From contig CAZEVY010000003.1 of assembly GCA_964515555.1 (NCBI GenBank), positions 62,001 to 126,000 on the forward strand: 64,000 bases of DNA, written 5' to 3'. The stretch comes from CAZEVY01 sp964515555. GTDB lineage: Bacteria > Acidobacteriota > Terriglobia > Bryobacterales > Bryobacteraceae. The stretch's first letter is position 1. Each line of letters begins with the position of its first letter. Shown here in pieces: positions 16,121 through 25,257 of the stretch. The position numbers and the translations under genes are program-made. The notes beneath the pieces were generated by a model. That model ran no database searches and was not told the origin of the DNA. It was given only the letters and a program-made list of their open reading frames with translations.

Positions 16121-17851
16121 TTACTGGGCGACGGCCACCGGCTGCGGCGGACCGAGCACCATTTCGTTGATGGCGCCGCCGGCGGGCACCATCGGGTACA
16201 CGTTTTCGCACGGCGAGACGTGAATGTTCAACAGGTAGGGGCCGGGCTCGTCGACGGCTTCCTTGAGCGCCGAGGCCAGGTGCATCGGCGAATCGATGGT
16301 GCGGCCCTTGAAGCCGTAGGCGCCGGCGAGCTTCTCGGCATCCGGGAAACAGTCCAGCGTGACCGCGCAGAGGCGGTTGTTGTAGAACAGCTCCTGCCAC
16401 TGGCGCACCATGCCGAGGTAGCCGTTGTTCATCACGACGATCTTCACGGGCAGTCCGTTCGAGGCGATGGTCGCCAGCTCGGGCACCGACATCTGAAATC
16501 CGCCGTCGCCGACGATGGCGAACACCAGCTTGTCAGGACAGGCGAATTGCGCGCCGATCGCCGAGGGCAGGCCGAAGCCCATGGCGCCGAGTCCGCCCGA
16601 GTTGATCCACAAGCGCGGCTCCTCGAAGCGGATGAACTGCGCGGCCCACATCTGGTGCTGGCCGACGTCGGAGCACACGATGGCGCGGCCCCCGGAGAGC
16701 CTGTCGATTTCCACCATCAGATGTTGCGGCTTGATCTCGGTGTCGGAGAATTCGGGCGTGAGCGGCCGCTCCTGCTGCCAGCCCCGGACGCGATGCCACC
16801 AGGCGCGGCGCGCGGCGGCGTTCTTCTCGGCGCGCGTGGGGGCCATCACCGCGAGATGGGAGTTGATCTTCTGGAGCACGCGCTTCACGTCGCCGACGAT
16901 GGGCAGGTCGGCGGTGCGGTTCTTGCCGATCTCGGCCGGGTCGATATCGACGTGAATGACCTTGGCGTGCGGCGCGAAGGCGGCCAGGCGCCCGGTGACG
17001 CGGTCGTCGAATCGGACGCCGAGCGCGATGATCAGATCGGTCTCGGTCATCCCCATGTTGGCGGCGTAGGAGCCGTGCATGCCCGGCATGCTGAGGAAGT
17101 TGGGATGCGAGGCGGGCAATCCGCCGAGTCCCATGAGGGTGCAGACGGCGGGAGCGTCGAGCGTCTCCACCAGCTCGCGCAGCTCGGCCGAGGCGCCCGC
17201 GGCGATAACGCCACCCCCGGCGTAGACGAACGGACGCTCGGCTTCCCACATCATCTGGGCGGCGCGGCGCACCTGTCCGGCGTGACCTTCCGTGTAGACC
17301 TTGTAGCCGGGCAAGTGGATCGCCGTGACCGGCGCGTACTGTGCGGTGGCCTGGAAGACGTCCTTGGGGATATCGACCAGCACGGGGCCGGGACGCCCGG
17401 TGGAGGCGATGTAAAAGGCTTCATGGATCGCTTGAGGAAGGTCGGCGATCGACTTGACCAGGAAGTTATGTTTCGTGCAGGAGCGCGTGATGCCAAAGGT
17501 GTCGGCCTCCTGGAAGGCGTCCGAGCCGATGAGCTTGGTCGAAACCTGACCGGTGAGGGCGACGACGGGGATGGAGTCCATCATGGCGTCGACCAGGCCA
17601 GTGGTGAGGTTGGTGGCGCCGGGACCGGAGGTCGCGCAGCAGACGCCGACCTTGCCGGTGGCGCGTGCATAGCCCTCGGCGGCGAAGGCGGCGTTCTGCT
17701 CATGGCGGACCAGAACGTGCCGGAGCGGATGGTCGTACATGGCGTCGTAGAGCGGGAGGGTGACACCTCCGGGGTAGCCGAAGATGACGTCGACGTTCTC
17801 GCGCACGAGGCATTCGAGAAGCGTCCTGGCGCCGCTCATCAGGTTCGACAT
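16121..17851 (-). CDS. ilvB: Acetolactate synthase large (catalytic) subunit
   Basis: A 576-residue thiamine-dependent enzyme. The catalytic glutamate is E51 in RHEQNAAFAAEG. The thiamine site starts at GDGGFQMSVPEL and ends at VMNNGYLGM. The start at ATG 17851 is fixed by GGAGGA 4 bases upstream; the frame extends upstream through the leader but those codons overlap the attenuator. It condenses pyruvate with pyruvate or 2-oxobutyrate. It is the first structural gene of ilvB-ilvN-ilvC-cimA and is preceded by a leader peptide and terminator that can sense branched-chain aminoacyl-tRNA supply. Confidence 0.93.
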   Translation of the reverse strand: MSNLMSGARTLLECLVRENVDVIFGYPGGVTLPLYDAMYDHPLRHVLVRHEQNAAFAAEGYARATGKVGVCCATSGPGATNLTTGLVDAMMDSIPVVALTGQVSTKLIGSDAFQEADTFGITRSCTKHNFLVKSIADLPQAIHEAFYIASTGRPGPVLVDIPKDVFQATAQYAPVTAIHLPGYKVYTEGHAGQVRRAAQMMWEAERPFVYAGGGVIAAGASAELRELVETLDAPAVCTLMGLGGLPASHPNFLSMPGMHGSYAANMGMTETDLIIALGVRFDDRVTGRLAAFAPHAKVIHVDIDPAEIGKNRTADLPIVGDVKRVLQKINSHLAVMAPTRAEKNAAARRAWWHRVRGWQQERPLTPEFSDTEIKPQHLMVEIDRLSGGRAIVCSDVGQHQMWAAQFIRFEEPRLWINSGGLGAMGFGLPSAIGAQFACPDKLVFAIVGDGGFQMSVPELATIASNGLPVKIVVMNNGYLGMVRQWQELFYNNRLCAVTLDCFPDAEKLAGAYGFKGRTIDSPMHLASALKEAVDEPGPYLLNIHVSPCENVYPMVPAGGAINEMVLGPPQPVAVAQ

Positions 17852-17878
17852 GAGTCCTCCAATCGGTTCCGGAAAATG

Positions 17879-17918
17879 AAAAAGGCCATCGGGAGGCTGG
17901 TTAGCCCCGCCGATGGCC
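17879..17918 (-). terminator. Rho-independent terminator of the ilv attenuator
   Basis: On the minus strand the 5' arm (17918 to 17903) and 3' arm (17898 to 17884) form about 15 pairs with one bulged C, around the loop AACC, and five T residues follow at 17883-17879. It ends 27 bases before the ilvB ATG. The bases 17910-17904 (GCGGGGC) of the 5' arm can alternatively pair with GCCCCGC at 17957-17951, which would block the terminator. Confidence 0.85.
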
Positions 17919-17946
17919 CTTTTGGTTTTGATTCCCGTCGGGCTTA

Positions 17947-18045
17947 TCAAGCGGGGCCAGGTACACTGACCCCGATAATGATGATGCCGACGAGCAGAGA
18001 GAACGAGCGCTTCGACTGACCGACAGTTTCCCGGGTCGAGCGCAT
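17947..18045 (-). CDS. ilv leader peptide rich in Leu, Val and Ile codons
   Basis: A 32-codon frame from ATG 18045 to TGA 17949-17947. Residues 17-28 read LLVGIIIIGVSV: two Leu, three Val and four consecutive Ile codons, the classic make-up of a branched-chain amino-acid attenuator peptide. Right after the Ile run, 17973-17966 (GGGGTCAG) and 17960-17953 (CTGGCCCC) form an 8-pair pause hairpin. Its second arm also carries the bases able to form the antiterminator. It lacks a clear ribosome site and lies 8 bases after a -10-like box, so it may be leaderless. It is too short for ordinary gene calling. Confidence 0.82.
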   Translation of the reverse strand: MRSTRETVGQSKRSFSLLVGIIIIGVSVPGPA

Positions 18046-18053
18046 ACAGTAAC

Positions 18054-18082
18054 AGTGTACGGTGGAAGTCGGCTAAATGCAA
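18054..18082 (-). promoter_or_regulatory. Putative ilv promoter
   Basis: On the minus strand TTGCAT (18082-18077) and TACACT (18059-18054) are 17 bases apart, an ideal sigma-70 spacing, though each box matches the consensus only in part. The predicted start site falls at or next to the leader peptide ATG. Confidence 0.45.
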
Positions 18083-18161
18083 GATGGTCTTGGCATTTTA
18101 AAAACTAATTGAGTCATTTGCGTGCGGACGAAGCGGAACCCCGACGGGCCATAATCAAACA

Positions 18162-19193
18162 ATGCAACGAAGAGATTTCCTGGCCGCGCTGGGGAGCGGC
18201 GCGGTTGCCGCCCAGGCGGCAGCCGGCGGGATTCGGATCGCATTTCTCGGGCTGGCGCACTCGCATGCACGCGATAAGGTGGAGATCGCGCGCACATCGC
18301 CCGACTGGGAGCTGGCGGGCGTCTGGGAGCCCGATCCGAAGGTCCGCGCGCTCTATGAGAAGCTGGGCGTACGCGTCGCCACACGCGAAGTGCTGCTCGC
18401 CGACGGGAGCATTCCGGTAATCGCCGTCGAGTCGGAGGTGAAGCCGCACGCCGAGCTGGCGCGCCTGGCGCTGGAGGCCGGCAAGCACGTGCATCTCGAG
18501 AAGCCGCCCTCGGACAACATGGCCGATCTGCGCCGGCTGGTGGACTTGGCGCGCGGCAGGAAGCTGCTGCTCCAGATGGGCTACATGTGGCGGCATCATC
18601 CCGGCGTCAACGCGGTCCTCGAGGCCGGACGCAAGGGCTGGCTGGGCGACATCTTCCTGGTGCGCGGCACGATGAACACGCTGATCGGGCCTGACCGGCG
18701 TCCCGAGTGGGCGCTGTTTCCCGGCGGGCAGATGTACGAGCAGGGCTGTCACCTGATCGACCCGATGATCCGGCTCATGGGCCGGCCCATGAAGATCGCG
18801 CCCTTCCTGCGACACCATGCCGTCTACGCCGACAATCTGGCCGACAACACCGTCGCCGTGTTCGAGTGGCCCCGCGCGCTCGGCGTGATCACCAGCTCGA
18901 TACTGCATCCGGGGGCGACGGCTCAGCGGGCCTTTGAAGTCTTCGGGTCCAACGGCAGCGCGGTGCTGCGGCCCATCGAGCAGACCGGGACTCTGGTGGT
19001 CGACCTGGCGCGCGCCGCCGGGCCGTATCGCGCCGGGTCGCAGACGATCACGTATCCGCAGTTTCGCCGCTATGAGGGCGACTTCTCGGAGCTGGCCGCG
19101 TGCGTACGCGGCGGCAAGCCGCTCTCGGTCTCGCTCGACGAAGATCTTCTGGTGCACGAGGCGCTGCTGCGGGCCTCGGAGATGGGGAAGTAA
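18162..19193 (+). CDS. Tat-exported Gfo/Idh/MocA-family oxidoreductase
   Basis: A 343-residue NAD(P)-dependent dehydrogenase-like protein. A short Tat leader (MQRRDFLAALGSGAVAAQAAA) precedes the Rossmann segment IRIAFLGLAHSHARDK. The family motif with the catalytic-type lysine is GKHVHLEKPPSDN (EKP), and the second domain has GCHLIDPMIRLMGRP. Members oxidise or epimerise sugars or sugar-like compounds with tightly bound cofactor, and many acidobacterial ones are exported. A CATAAT box lies 6 bases before the ATG and there is no ribosome site. It is divergent from the ilv operon, with about 80 bases between the two control regions. Confidence 0.83.
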   Translation: MQRRDFLAALGSGAVAAQAAAGGIRIAFLGLAHSHARDKVEIARTSPDWELAGVWEPDPKVRALYEKLGVRVATREVLLADGSIPVIAVESEVKPHAELARLALEAGKHVHLEKPPSDNMADLRRLVDLARGRKLLLQMGYMWRHHPGVNAVLEAGRKGWLGDIFLVRGTMNTLIGPDRRPEWALFPGGQMYEQGCHLIDPMIRLMGRPMKIAPFLRHHAVYADNLADNTVAVFEWPRALGVITSSILHPGATAQRAFEVFGSNGSAVLRPIEQTGTLVVDLARAAGPYRAGSQTITYPQFRRYEGDFSELAACVRGGKPLSVSLDEDLLVHEALLRASEMGK

Positions 19194-19194
19194 C

Positions 19195-20421
19195 TCACTC
19201 GCGCAGGCGCCGGTCGAGGTCCGCCGCGATCCTCTCGAGCGATCCCGGATTCTGCATCAGGTTGCGCACGCCCCAGGCGCCGTGAACGTCGTAGAGAATG
19301 TCCGCCGCCACCAGCGCCGCCGCGTAGGCGGTTGTCGCGTGCTGCGCGCTCATCCGCGACCAGGTGGCGCCGAGTTTGGCGAGCGACGGCAGGGTGCCGC
19401 CGCGCGCCATCTTCCGGACTTCCTCGCGGCGCGCCGGGGGCAGCGTTTCGCCGCTGATCTTCTGTGCCAGTCCCTCGTGCAGCCAGGCGGGCCAGGATCC
19501 CAGGCGCGTCAGGCAGGCGTGCACCACCTCGTGCACCAGGGCCTGCCGCGTTTCCCCGGAGTTGGCGTTTCCATCGGGAACCGCGACGTGTATGCGGCCG
19601 TCGTACCTGCCGCCGCTCCACTCGGCCGCACCGGTTGTCTTGAGATACGCCTGCCGCGTCTGCACGATGACGCCGATGCGCTCCTCGGCGCGGCAGCCGA
19701 GATGTTCGGAGATGCGCGCGAACTCGGAGTCGAGCATGGGCAGAATGCTGCGCGCCTGCTCGGGCTTCACTTCGGCGGGATCGTAGCGCAAGTGGAATCG
19801 CGCGCCGATGAGTTTTTCCGAGCTCTGGTCGGAGGCGGCCTCTCTCTCCGCCTGCCGGTACAATCGCTCGACATTGGGACTGGGCGCGAGGTCGAGAGAC
19901 TCTTTCCAGTAGCCCATGGCGCGGCGCACCTGGTCGGCTTTGTACGCGGCCAGGCCCGCGAGCGCGAGGATGCCCGCGTCGCGGCGGTTGGCCTTCATGA
20001 ATTGCTCGAGGACGGCCAGGGCCGTCTCGGGCTGTCCGTCTTCGATCAACTGGTAGGCTTTGGGGGCGGGATCGCCGGAGGACCGCGCGGCCTTCGCCGT
20101 CGCGGCCAGCGACGTCATCTCGGGGGTCAAGGGCTCGCTGCGATCCAGGTGTGCGGCCGCGCGTCGCGCGATTTCGAATTCTTCGGCGGCCGTCACCGCG
20201 GCAGTCGGCAGGTATCCTTCGTAGGTCTTCCCGCCGCTCGAGACCGAGACCTTGTAGCAGGGCCCGGAGTCGCCGTTGAAGGCGAATCGCACTTCGACTG
20301 GATCGCCACGACGCACGGTGGCGACCACGGGCTCGGATGGGCCGCAGGCGGATCGAAGTACCGCCTGCTCGTCGCGCACGGTGTGGACGGTCGCGGCGAG
20401 GAGCAGGACAAGGGGATGCAT
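19195..20421 (-). CDS. Secreted zinc metallopeptidase (MA-clan, HExxH) with tetratricopeptide-like part
   Basis: A 408-residue protein with a signal peptide (MHPLVLLLAATVHTVRD). The N-terminal 100 residues look like an SH3-like domain (VVATVRRGDPVEVRF, GKTYEGYLPTAAV). Residues of about 125-190 are helical and TPR-like (AYQLIEDGQPETALAVLEQF). The zinc motif is H297-E298-V-V-H301 in ALVHEVVHACL, with a downstream WLHEGLAQ glutamate as third ligand, the pattern of the peptidase MA-like family. It converges on the oxidoreductase gene with a 1-base gap. The target is unknown; cell-wall or extracellular protein turnover is possible. Confidence 0.75.
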   Translation of the reverse strand: MHPLVLLLAATVHTVRDEQAVLRSACGPSEPVVATVRRGDPVEVRFAFNGDSGPCYKVSVSSGGKTYEGYLPTAAVTAAEEFEIARRAAAHLDRSEPLTPEMTSLAATAKAARSSGDPAPKAYQLIEDGQPETALAVLEQFMKANRRDAGILALAGLAAYKADQVRRAMGYWKESLDLAPSPNVERLYRQAEREAASDQSSEKLIGARFHLRYDPAEVKPEQARSILPMLDSEFARISEHLGCRAEERIGVIVQTRQAYLKTTGAAEWSGGRYDGRIHVAVPDGNANSGETRQALVHEVVHACLTRLGSWPAWLHEGLAQKISGETLPPARREEVRKMARGGTLPSLAKLGATWSRMSAQHATTAYAAALVAADILYDVHGAWGVRNLMQNPGSLERIAADLDRRLRE

Positions 20422-20481
20422 ACGGTCATCTATCGGCTGACCGGCTGGGCCGCTGCACCCCGCCCACCCTGCTGGAGGTAA

Positions 20482-22338
20482 TCAGTACCGCGTGACGACC
20501 AGCGACCGCCACGAGTAGTTGCCGGCCGCGTCGCGGGCTTTCACGACAATCGTGTTCGAGCCGCGCAGCAGCGGAATCGAGGGTGTCGCCCACGAGGCTG
20601 TCCCGGCCGCGACGCCGCTGCCGTAGACCGACGTCCAGGTCACCTCCACCACGCCGATGTTGTCGGTGGCCGTGCCGCGCAGAACGATGCCCGTCGCCGC
20701 CGTCATGATGTTGGTCGACACCGGCGAGGTGATGGTCAGCACCGGCGCCGTACGGTCCGCCGAGGTGGGCGGCTGGTAGTTGACTGAAATCGTCACCGCG
20801 GCCGACCTGCCGCTGGCGTCCCAGGCCGTCAGCGTCACGAGATTCGAGCCGGAGCGAAGCGGCACGGCGGCGGCGCTCCACGACGTTGTGCCCGCGGCCA
20901 CCCCGCTCCCGGCGGTCGCGAACCACGAGACGCGCGTGAGGCTCGGGCCGGTGGCGGTTCCGGCGAGGGCGATCGTCGCCTGCGTCGACGTCACGGCGAG
21001 CCCGGCCGGTGTGGTTACGGCGATGGTGACAGGCGCCGGAGTCGGAGTCGGGGTCGGCGTTGGGTTCGGCGTTGGGGTCGGGGTTGGCGTCGGAGTCGGA
21101 GTGGGTGTCGGAGTCGGAGTCGGAGTCGGAGTGGGTGTCGGAGTGGGAGTCGGCGTTGGAGTTGGCGCCGGTGCGGGCGCGGTGCGAGCGGCGTAGATCT
21201 CCTGAATCGACAGGATGTCCTCGGTCGCGAGCGTGGTGGCGCGGCGATAGTAGGGATACATCACCGCCGACGGCGAATCCGAGTGGCCGAGCCCGAGGGC
21301 GTGACCGAGCTCGTGCAGCGTCACGCTGAACAGGTCGATGTCGGCGCCGATGCGCCAGGTCTCGTCGTCGTCGAAGTGCAGGTCGCCGGCGATCGGCTCC
21401 GGATTCGGCGGCGCCGGATAGAACGTGTGGGCGAGCACGCGGCCCGGCCCGTCGAACGGGAACGAGTCGCCGTGCGAGGCGCGGCCGAAGAGGAAGTTCA
21501 GGTGCCGCGTGGCGCCGGGCTGTCCGCCCTCGTTGAAGTCGACGCTGACGTGCCGCGACCATTCGTCGAGCGCGCGGCGAATCTCCGCGCGGATGTCGTG
21601 GGCAGGGAGCCGCGTGGTCAGCCGATCGTAGGTGTAGGTCAGCGTGGCGGCGTTCTTACCCACGCCGTCCCAGCCCTCACCGATGCGCTGCGTGTACTGG
21701 CCGACCGAACCCGCATCGGTCAGCGCGCCGGCGCAGGCGTGAATCGGCGACCCGTCTTCGAGGGCCTTCACGGCGGGGAACACGTAGGCGACTTCGTCCC
21801 AGGCGGCGATTCGGCTCATGTCGGCGGGCGTGCCTTCTACCACCAAGTGGGCGCGCAGCAGGTCAGGGTGCTCGCGGACGGTCAGGCCCTCGCGCACTAC
21901 GAGCGCGCGGGCGTCCATGGGATCGACATCGGCGTGGAACTCGACGACGAATCGCGAGGCGCGCCTCGCGGCGGACGAGCGGGCGACCAGCGGACTGATC
22001 TTGTCCGGCGCCGTCAAGGCGGCCATGCGGACGGCGCGCGACGGTGTTTCAAAGAACGCGTCGGGCGCCGACACCAGCAGTCCGGTGTCGGGCACAAACT
22101 GAAGCACGCGAGCTCCGCGCGCTTCCAGTTCCCGGATTTGTTCCGGTCCTGGAGTGGCCTCGAACTCGACAACGGCGTGCCGCCGTCCGGGGCTGAGTCT
22201 CCTGATTCCAGCTTCCGATTGGATGGTCTGCTCTCCGAAGCTCGAGAGGCGATTTTTCAGACGCAAGGCAGGCTGGTCCTGTGCCATGGCGACAAAGGGG
22301 AGCAGCAGTGCCAAGCGCCGTGGGGTGTTGGCGCTCAC
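20482..22338 (-). CDS. Secreted matrixin-type metallopeptidase with Pro-Thr linker and Ig-like C-terminus
   Basis: A 618-residue protein starting at a GTG, with a hydrophobic N-terminus that acts as a signal (LALLLPFVAMAQ). Residues of about 30-200 form a propeptide-like region. The catalytic domain has the metzincin motif HELGHALGLGH (342-352) and the Met-turn at M360 in AVMYPYY, as in matrixins (family M10). Residues of about 391-434 are an almost pure Pro-Thr repeat, a flexible linker. Two similar Ig-like repeats follow, each with a variant of ITVTWTS/SWFATAGSG and GSGVAAGT, which resemble carbohydrate- or wall-binding modules. It is divergent from the NHL protein gene. Confidence 0.85.
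   Translation of the reverse strand: MSANTPRRLALLLPFVAMAQDQPALRLKNRLSSFGEQTIQSEAGIRRLSPGRRHAVVEFEATPGPEQIRELEARGARVLQFVPDTGLLVSAPDAFFETPSRAVRMAALTAPDKISPLVARSSAARRASRFVVEFHADVDPMDARALVVREGLTVREHPDLLRAHLVVEGTPADMSRIAAWDEVAYVFPAVKALEDGSPIHACAGALTDAGSVGQYTQRIGEGWDGVGKNAATLTYTYDRLTTRLPAHDIRAEIRRALDEWSRHVSVDFNEGGQPGATRHLNFLFGRASHGDSFPFDGPGRVLAHTFYPAPPNPEPIAGDLHFDDDETWRIGADIDLFSVTLHELGHALGLGHSDSPSAVMYPYYRRATTLATEDILSIQEIYAARTAPAPAPTPTPTPTPTPTPTPTPTPTPTPTPTPTPTPTPNPTPTPTPTPAPVTIAVTTPAGLAVTSTQATIALAGTATGPSLTRVSWFATAGSGVAAGTTSWSAAAVPLRSGSNLVTLTAWDASGRSAAVTISVNYQPPTSADRTAPVLTITSPVSTNIMTAATGIVLRGTATDNIGVVEVTWTSVYGSGVAAGTASWATPSIPLLRGSNTIVVKARDAAGNYSWRSLVVTRY
21038..21168. repeat. Hexamer-like tandem repeat encoding the Pro-Thr linker
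   Basis: About 20 imperfect copies of a 6-base unit (GGAGTC, GGGGTC, GGCGTT and similar on the plus strand) encode the Pro-Thr linker of the matrixin. Third positions vary, so the protein repeat is better kept than the DNA repeat, which points to selection for the linker and lowers the chance of slippage. Confidence 0.85.
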
Positions 22339-22409
22339 ACTGGACTCATCGCTTCGGCTGAGAGCTTTTTGACCGGCGGTGCACTTACTTGGCAGGGGGG
22401 AAAACCCCT

Positions 22410-25157
22410 ATGACAGGGGCCGGCGGATACGTCCTCGCCTTAGTTTTGCCGCTTGGCGCCGCGATCGCGGGCGCGGCCACCGTGCCGCGCTACCGAATCG
22501 ATTCCGTCGCCGGAACCAACAACGTCGGCGACGGCGGCGCCGCCCTCCAGGCGATGCTCGGGGATGCGCAAGGCATCGCCGTCGACCCGCAGGGGAACAT
22601 CTACGTAGCCGACGCTCTCGATCATCGCATCCGTAAGATCGCGGTCAACGGCCGAATCTCGACAATCGCCGGAAACGGCCACCCCGGATTCGAAGGCGAC
22701 GGCGGCCCCTCGGTGCTGGCGCTGCTGAACGCGCCCTACGGCGTGGCGCTCGACGCCGCGGGCAACCTGTACGTCGCCGATCTCGGCAACCAGCGCGTGC
22801 GCCGCATCGCGACCGACGGAGCCATCCAGACGGTGGCCGGCGGCGGGCAGTCGCGCAATGCTTCGGAGACCGGCAACGCGCTCGCCACGCGATTTCTCGG
22901 ACCGCGGAACGTGGCCGCGGACTCCTTCGGGAATCTGTACATCTCGGATTTCGGCGACCACCGCGTGTTCCGGTTGTCGCCCGCCGGACAGATCTCGCCG
23001 GCCGCCGGCACCGGCGTCGCCGGATACAGCGGCGAAGGCACGGCGGTCTCATCGCGCCTCAGCTCTCCGGCGGGACTGGCGGTGGACCGGGCGGGCGCGC
23101 TCTACATCGCCGACTCGGGAAACAACCGCATCCGGCGCGTCTTCGGAGGCAGCATCAGCACGGCGCTTGGAGGCGACGCGCGCATCGCCCTGGACCGGCC
23201 CACCGGCCTCGCCTTCGACGGCGCGGGCAACCTCTATGTCGCCGACAGCGGCCACCGCCGCGTGCTCAAACTGACGCCCGACGGGCGCGTCGCGCTGGTG
23301 ACGGCGCACGGCGCGCAGACGACGGCGGGCGTGGTTTCGCTGGGTGACGTGCGCGACGTCGCGGCGGATTCCTTCGGGAACCTGTTCGTCGCCGACGGTC
23401 GCCGCGTCCAGTTCGTCAGCCCCGGAGGCACGCTGCCGATGGCGGGCACGGGCGCGTATGCGGTCGCGGTCGACCTGGCGCCGGCGACGGAGTCGTACCT
23501 GAGCGGACCGATCGGGGTGGCCGTCGACGGAGCGGACAACCTCTACATCGCCGACGAAAACAACTACCGCGTGCGGCGTGTCGGCGCCGACGGGCGCATC
23601 CGCTCCCTCGCCGGGTCGGGCCGCAGCGGCTTTTCGGGCGACGGCGGGCTGGCGACGTCGGGATCGCTGGTCGATCCGGTCGCCGTGGTGGTCGACCTGG
23701 CCGGCGGCGTCTACATCGCCGATCACCTGGGGCACCGCATCCGGCGCGTGTCTCCCGGCGGGTTCCTCTCGACGATCGCCGGCAACGGCGCGCCCGGACA
23801 TCGGTCCGAGCCGAGCGCGGCTGTCGACAATCAGGTCAGCCGCCCGCGCGGCATGGCCATCGACGGCAGCGGCGCGCTGTTCATCGCCGACAGCGCGAAT
23901 CACCGCGTCCGGCGCATCGCCGGCGGGGTCGTCACTACATTCGCGGGAAGCGGTGTGCGCGGCTACGGCGGCGACGGCCGACTCGCGATTGCGGCCCAGC
24001 TCGACTCACCTTCGGCGGTGGCGCTCGATGCCGACGGTGCGCTCTACATCGCCGACCGCGACAACCATGCCGTGCGCCGAGTGGGCCGCGACGGCGTCAT
24101 CACGACGGTCGCCGGCACCGGCGTGCGGGGATTCTCGGGCGACCTCGGCCCGGCGGCGCTGGCGCGTCTGAGCTTCCCGACGGGAGTGGCCGTCGATGCC
24201 GCCGGTGCGCTGTTCATCGCCGATTCGGACAACCACCGCATCCGCCGGGTCGACGCCGACGGCGTGATCGATACCGTGGCGGGATCGGGCGTTGCGGGCT
24301 TCCAAGGCGACGGCGGACCGGCGCTGTCCGCGCGGCTGCGGTTTCCCTCGTCGGTCGCGGTAGCGAGCGACGGCTCGGTCCTGGTCGCCGATCTCGACAA
24401 CAATCGCGTGCGACGCCTCACGCCCACCAACATTCCCGCGCCGGTGGAGCAGGTGGAACCGGTGACGGTGCTTCACGGCGCGAGCTTTCAGACGGGGGCG
24501 GTGGCGCCGGGAGAGATCGTCTCGCTATTTGGCCGCGGATTCGGGCCCAAGGAAGGCTTCGGCGGCCGCATGACGACCACGGGGTTCCTGCAAAGCACCA
24601 TCGAGGAGACCGAAGTGCGATTCGACGGAGCGCCTGCGGCGCTGTTCTACGTGCAGGAGACGCAGATCAACGCGCAGGTTCCATACGCTGTCGCCGGAAA
24701 GCGGCAGGCATCGCTCGAAGTGCTGTACAGGGGAGTGGTCCGCGGACGTGCCACCGTCGACGTAGCGGAATCGGCGCCCGGAATTTTCACGGCCGGGCGC
24801 GGTGCCGGGCAGGCCGTAGTCGTCAACGAGGACGGGTCGCTGAACTCACCCGAGAATCCCGCCGCCCGTGGGTCGATCGTGGTTGTGTATGCGACCGGGG
24901 AAGGACAGACCGACCCCGGCGGGCTCGACGGCAAGGCGGCGACGGCGCCACTGCCGCGCCCGCTGCTTCCGGTGGAGCTGCGCATCGGCGGGCTGATCGC
25001 GCAGTTGCAGTACGCGGGCGCGGCTCCGGGCTTCGTGGGACTGATGCAGTTGAACGCGCGCGTGCCGGGCCCCTTCGCGCCGACGGGCGTGCTGGCGCTG
25101 GAGCTGCGGGTCGGCGCCGCGGTCAGTCAGCCCGGAGTCAGTATCGCCATAAAATAA
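22410..25157 (+). CDS. Secreted NHL-repeat beta-propeller with Solibacter-type C-terminal domain
   Basis: A 915-residue protein with a signal peptide (VLALVLPLGAAIAGAA). More than ten NHL repeats follow the pattern GVAVDAAGNLYVADxxNHRIRRV, with TVAGSGVxGFxGDGG, which would fold into one or two propellers. The last 220 residues (from HGASFQTGAVAPGEIVSLFG to the end) are the C-terminal domain described from Solibacter proteins (TIGR03437 type). Such proteins are expanded in this lineage and are thought to be secreted; binding partners are unknown. The ATG at 22410 is preferred to a TTG 21 bases upstream because it gives the signal peptide a normal N-terminus. Confidence 0.9.
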   Translation: MTGAGGYVLALVLPLGAAIAGAATVPRYRIDSVAGTNNVGDGGAALQAMLGDAQGIAVDPQGNIYVADALDHRIRKIAVNGRISTIAGNGHPGFEGDGGPSVLALLNAPYGVALDAAGNLYVADLGNQRVRRIATDGAIQTVAGGGQSRNASETGNALATRFLGPRNVAADSFGNLYISDFGDHRVFRLSPAGQISPAAGTGVAGYSGEGTAVSSRLSSPAGLAVDRAGALYIADSGNNRIRRVFGGSISTALGGDARIALDRPTGLAFDGAGNLYVADSGHRRVLKLTPDGRVALVTAHGAQTTAGVVSLGDVRDVAADSFGNLFVADGRRVQFVSPGGTLPMAGTGAYAVAVDLAPATESYLSGPIGVAVDGADNLYIADENNYRVRRVGADGRIRSLAGSGRSGFSGDGGLATSGSLVDPVAVVVDLAGGVYIADHLGHRIRRVSPGGFLSTIAGNGAPGHRSEPSAAVDNQVSRPRGMAIDGSGALFIADSANHRVRRIAGGVVTTFAGSGVRGYGGDGRLAIAAQLDSPSAVALDADGALYIADRDNHAVRRVGRDGVITTVAGTGVRGFSGDLGPAALARLSFPTGVAVDAAGALFIADSDNHRIRRVDADGVIDTVAGSGVAGFQGDGGPALSARLRFPSSVAVASDGSVLVADLDNNRVRRLTPTNIPAPVEQVEPVTVLHGASFQTGAVAPGEIVSLFGRGFGPKEGFGGRMTTTGFLQSTIEETEVRFDGAPAALFYVQETQINAQVPYAVAGKRQASLEVLYRGVVRGRATVDVAESAPGIFTAGRGAGQAVVVNEDGSLNSPENPAARGSIVVVYATGEGQTDPGGLDGKAATAPLPRPLLPVELRIGGLIAQLQYAGAAPGFVGLMQLNARVPGPFAPTGVLALELRVGAAVSQPGVSIAIK

Positions 25158-25257
25158 ACAGTGCATGTTATCCTGAAATGTCGGCCGTCCGGCCGAGCAT
25201 GCGCCGTCCCGCTCGCGGCGGTATCATCGTCAGCGTTCGGGAGAATCACCGCGGTTC

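Noticed and set aside
16220..18019. 599-codon open frame on the plus strand
   Set aside because: It is antisense to ilvB and its leader. Composition is Gly/Asp/His-biased without motifs; ilvB is certain.
21038..21168. Regular short repeats considered as CRISPR or a variable-number tandem repeat
   Set aside because: Units are 6 bases and encode Pro-Thr in frame within a peptidase; there are no spacers.
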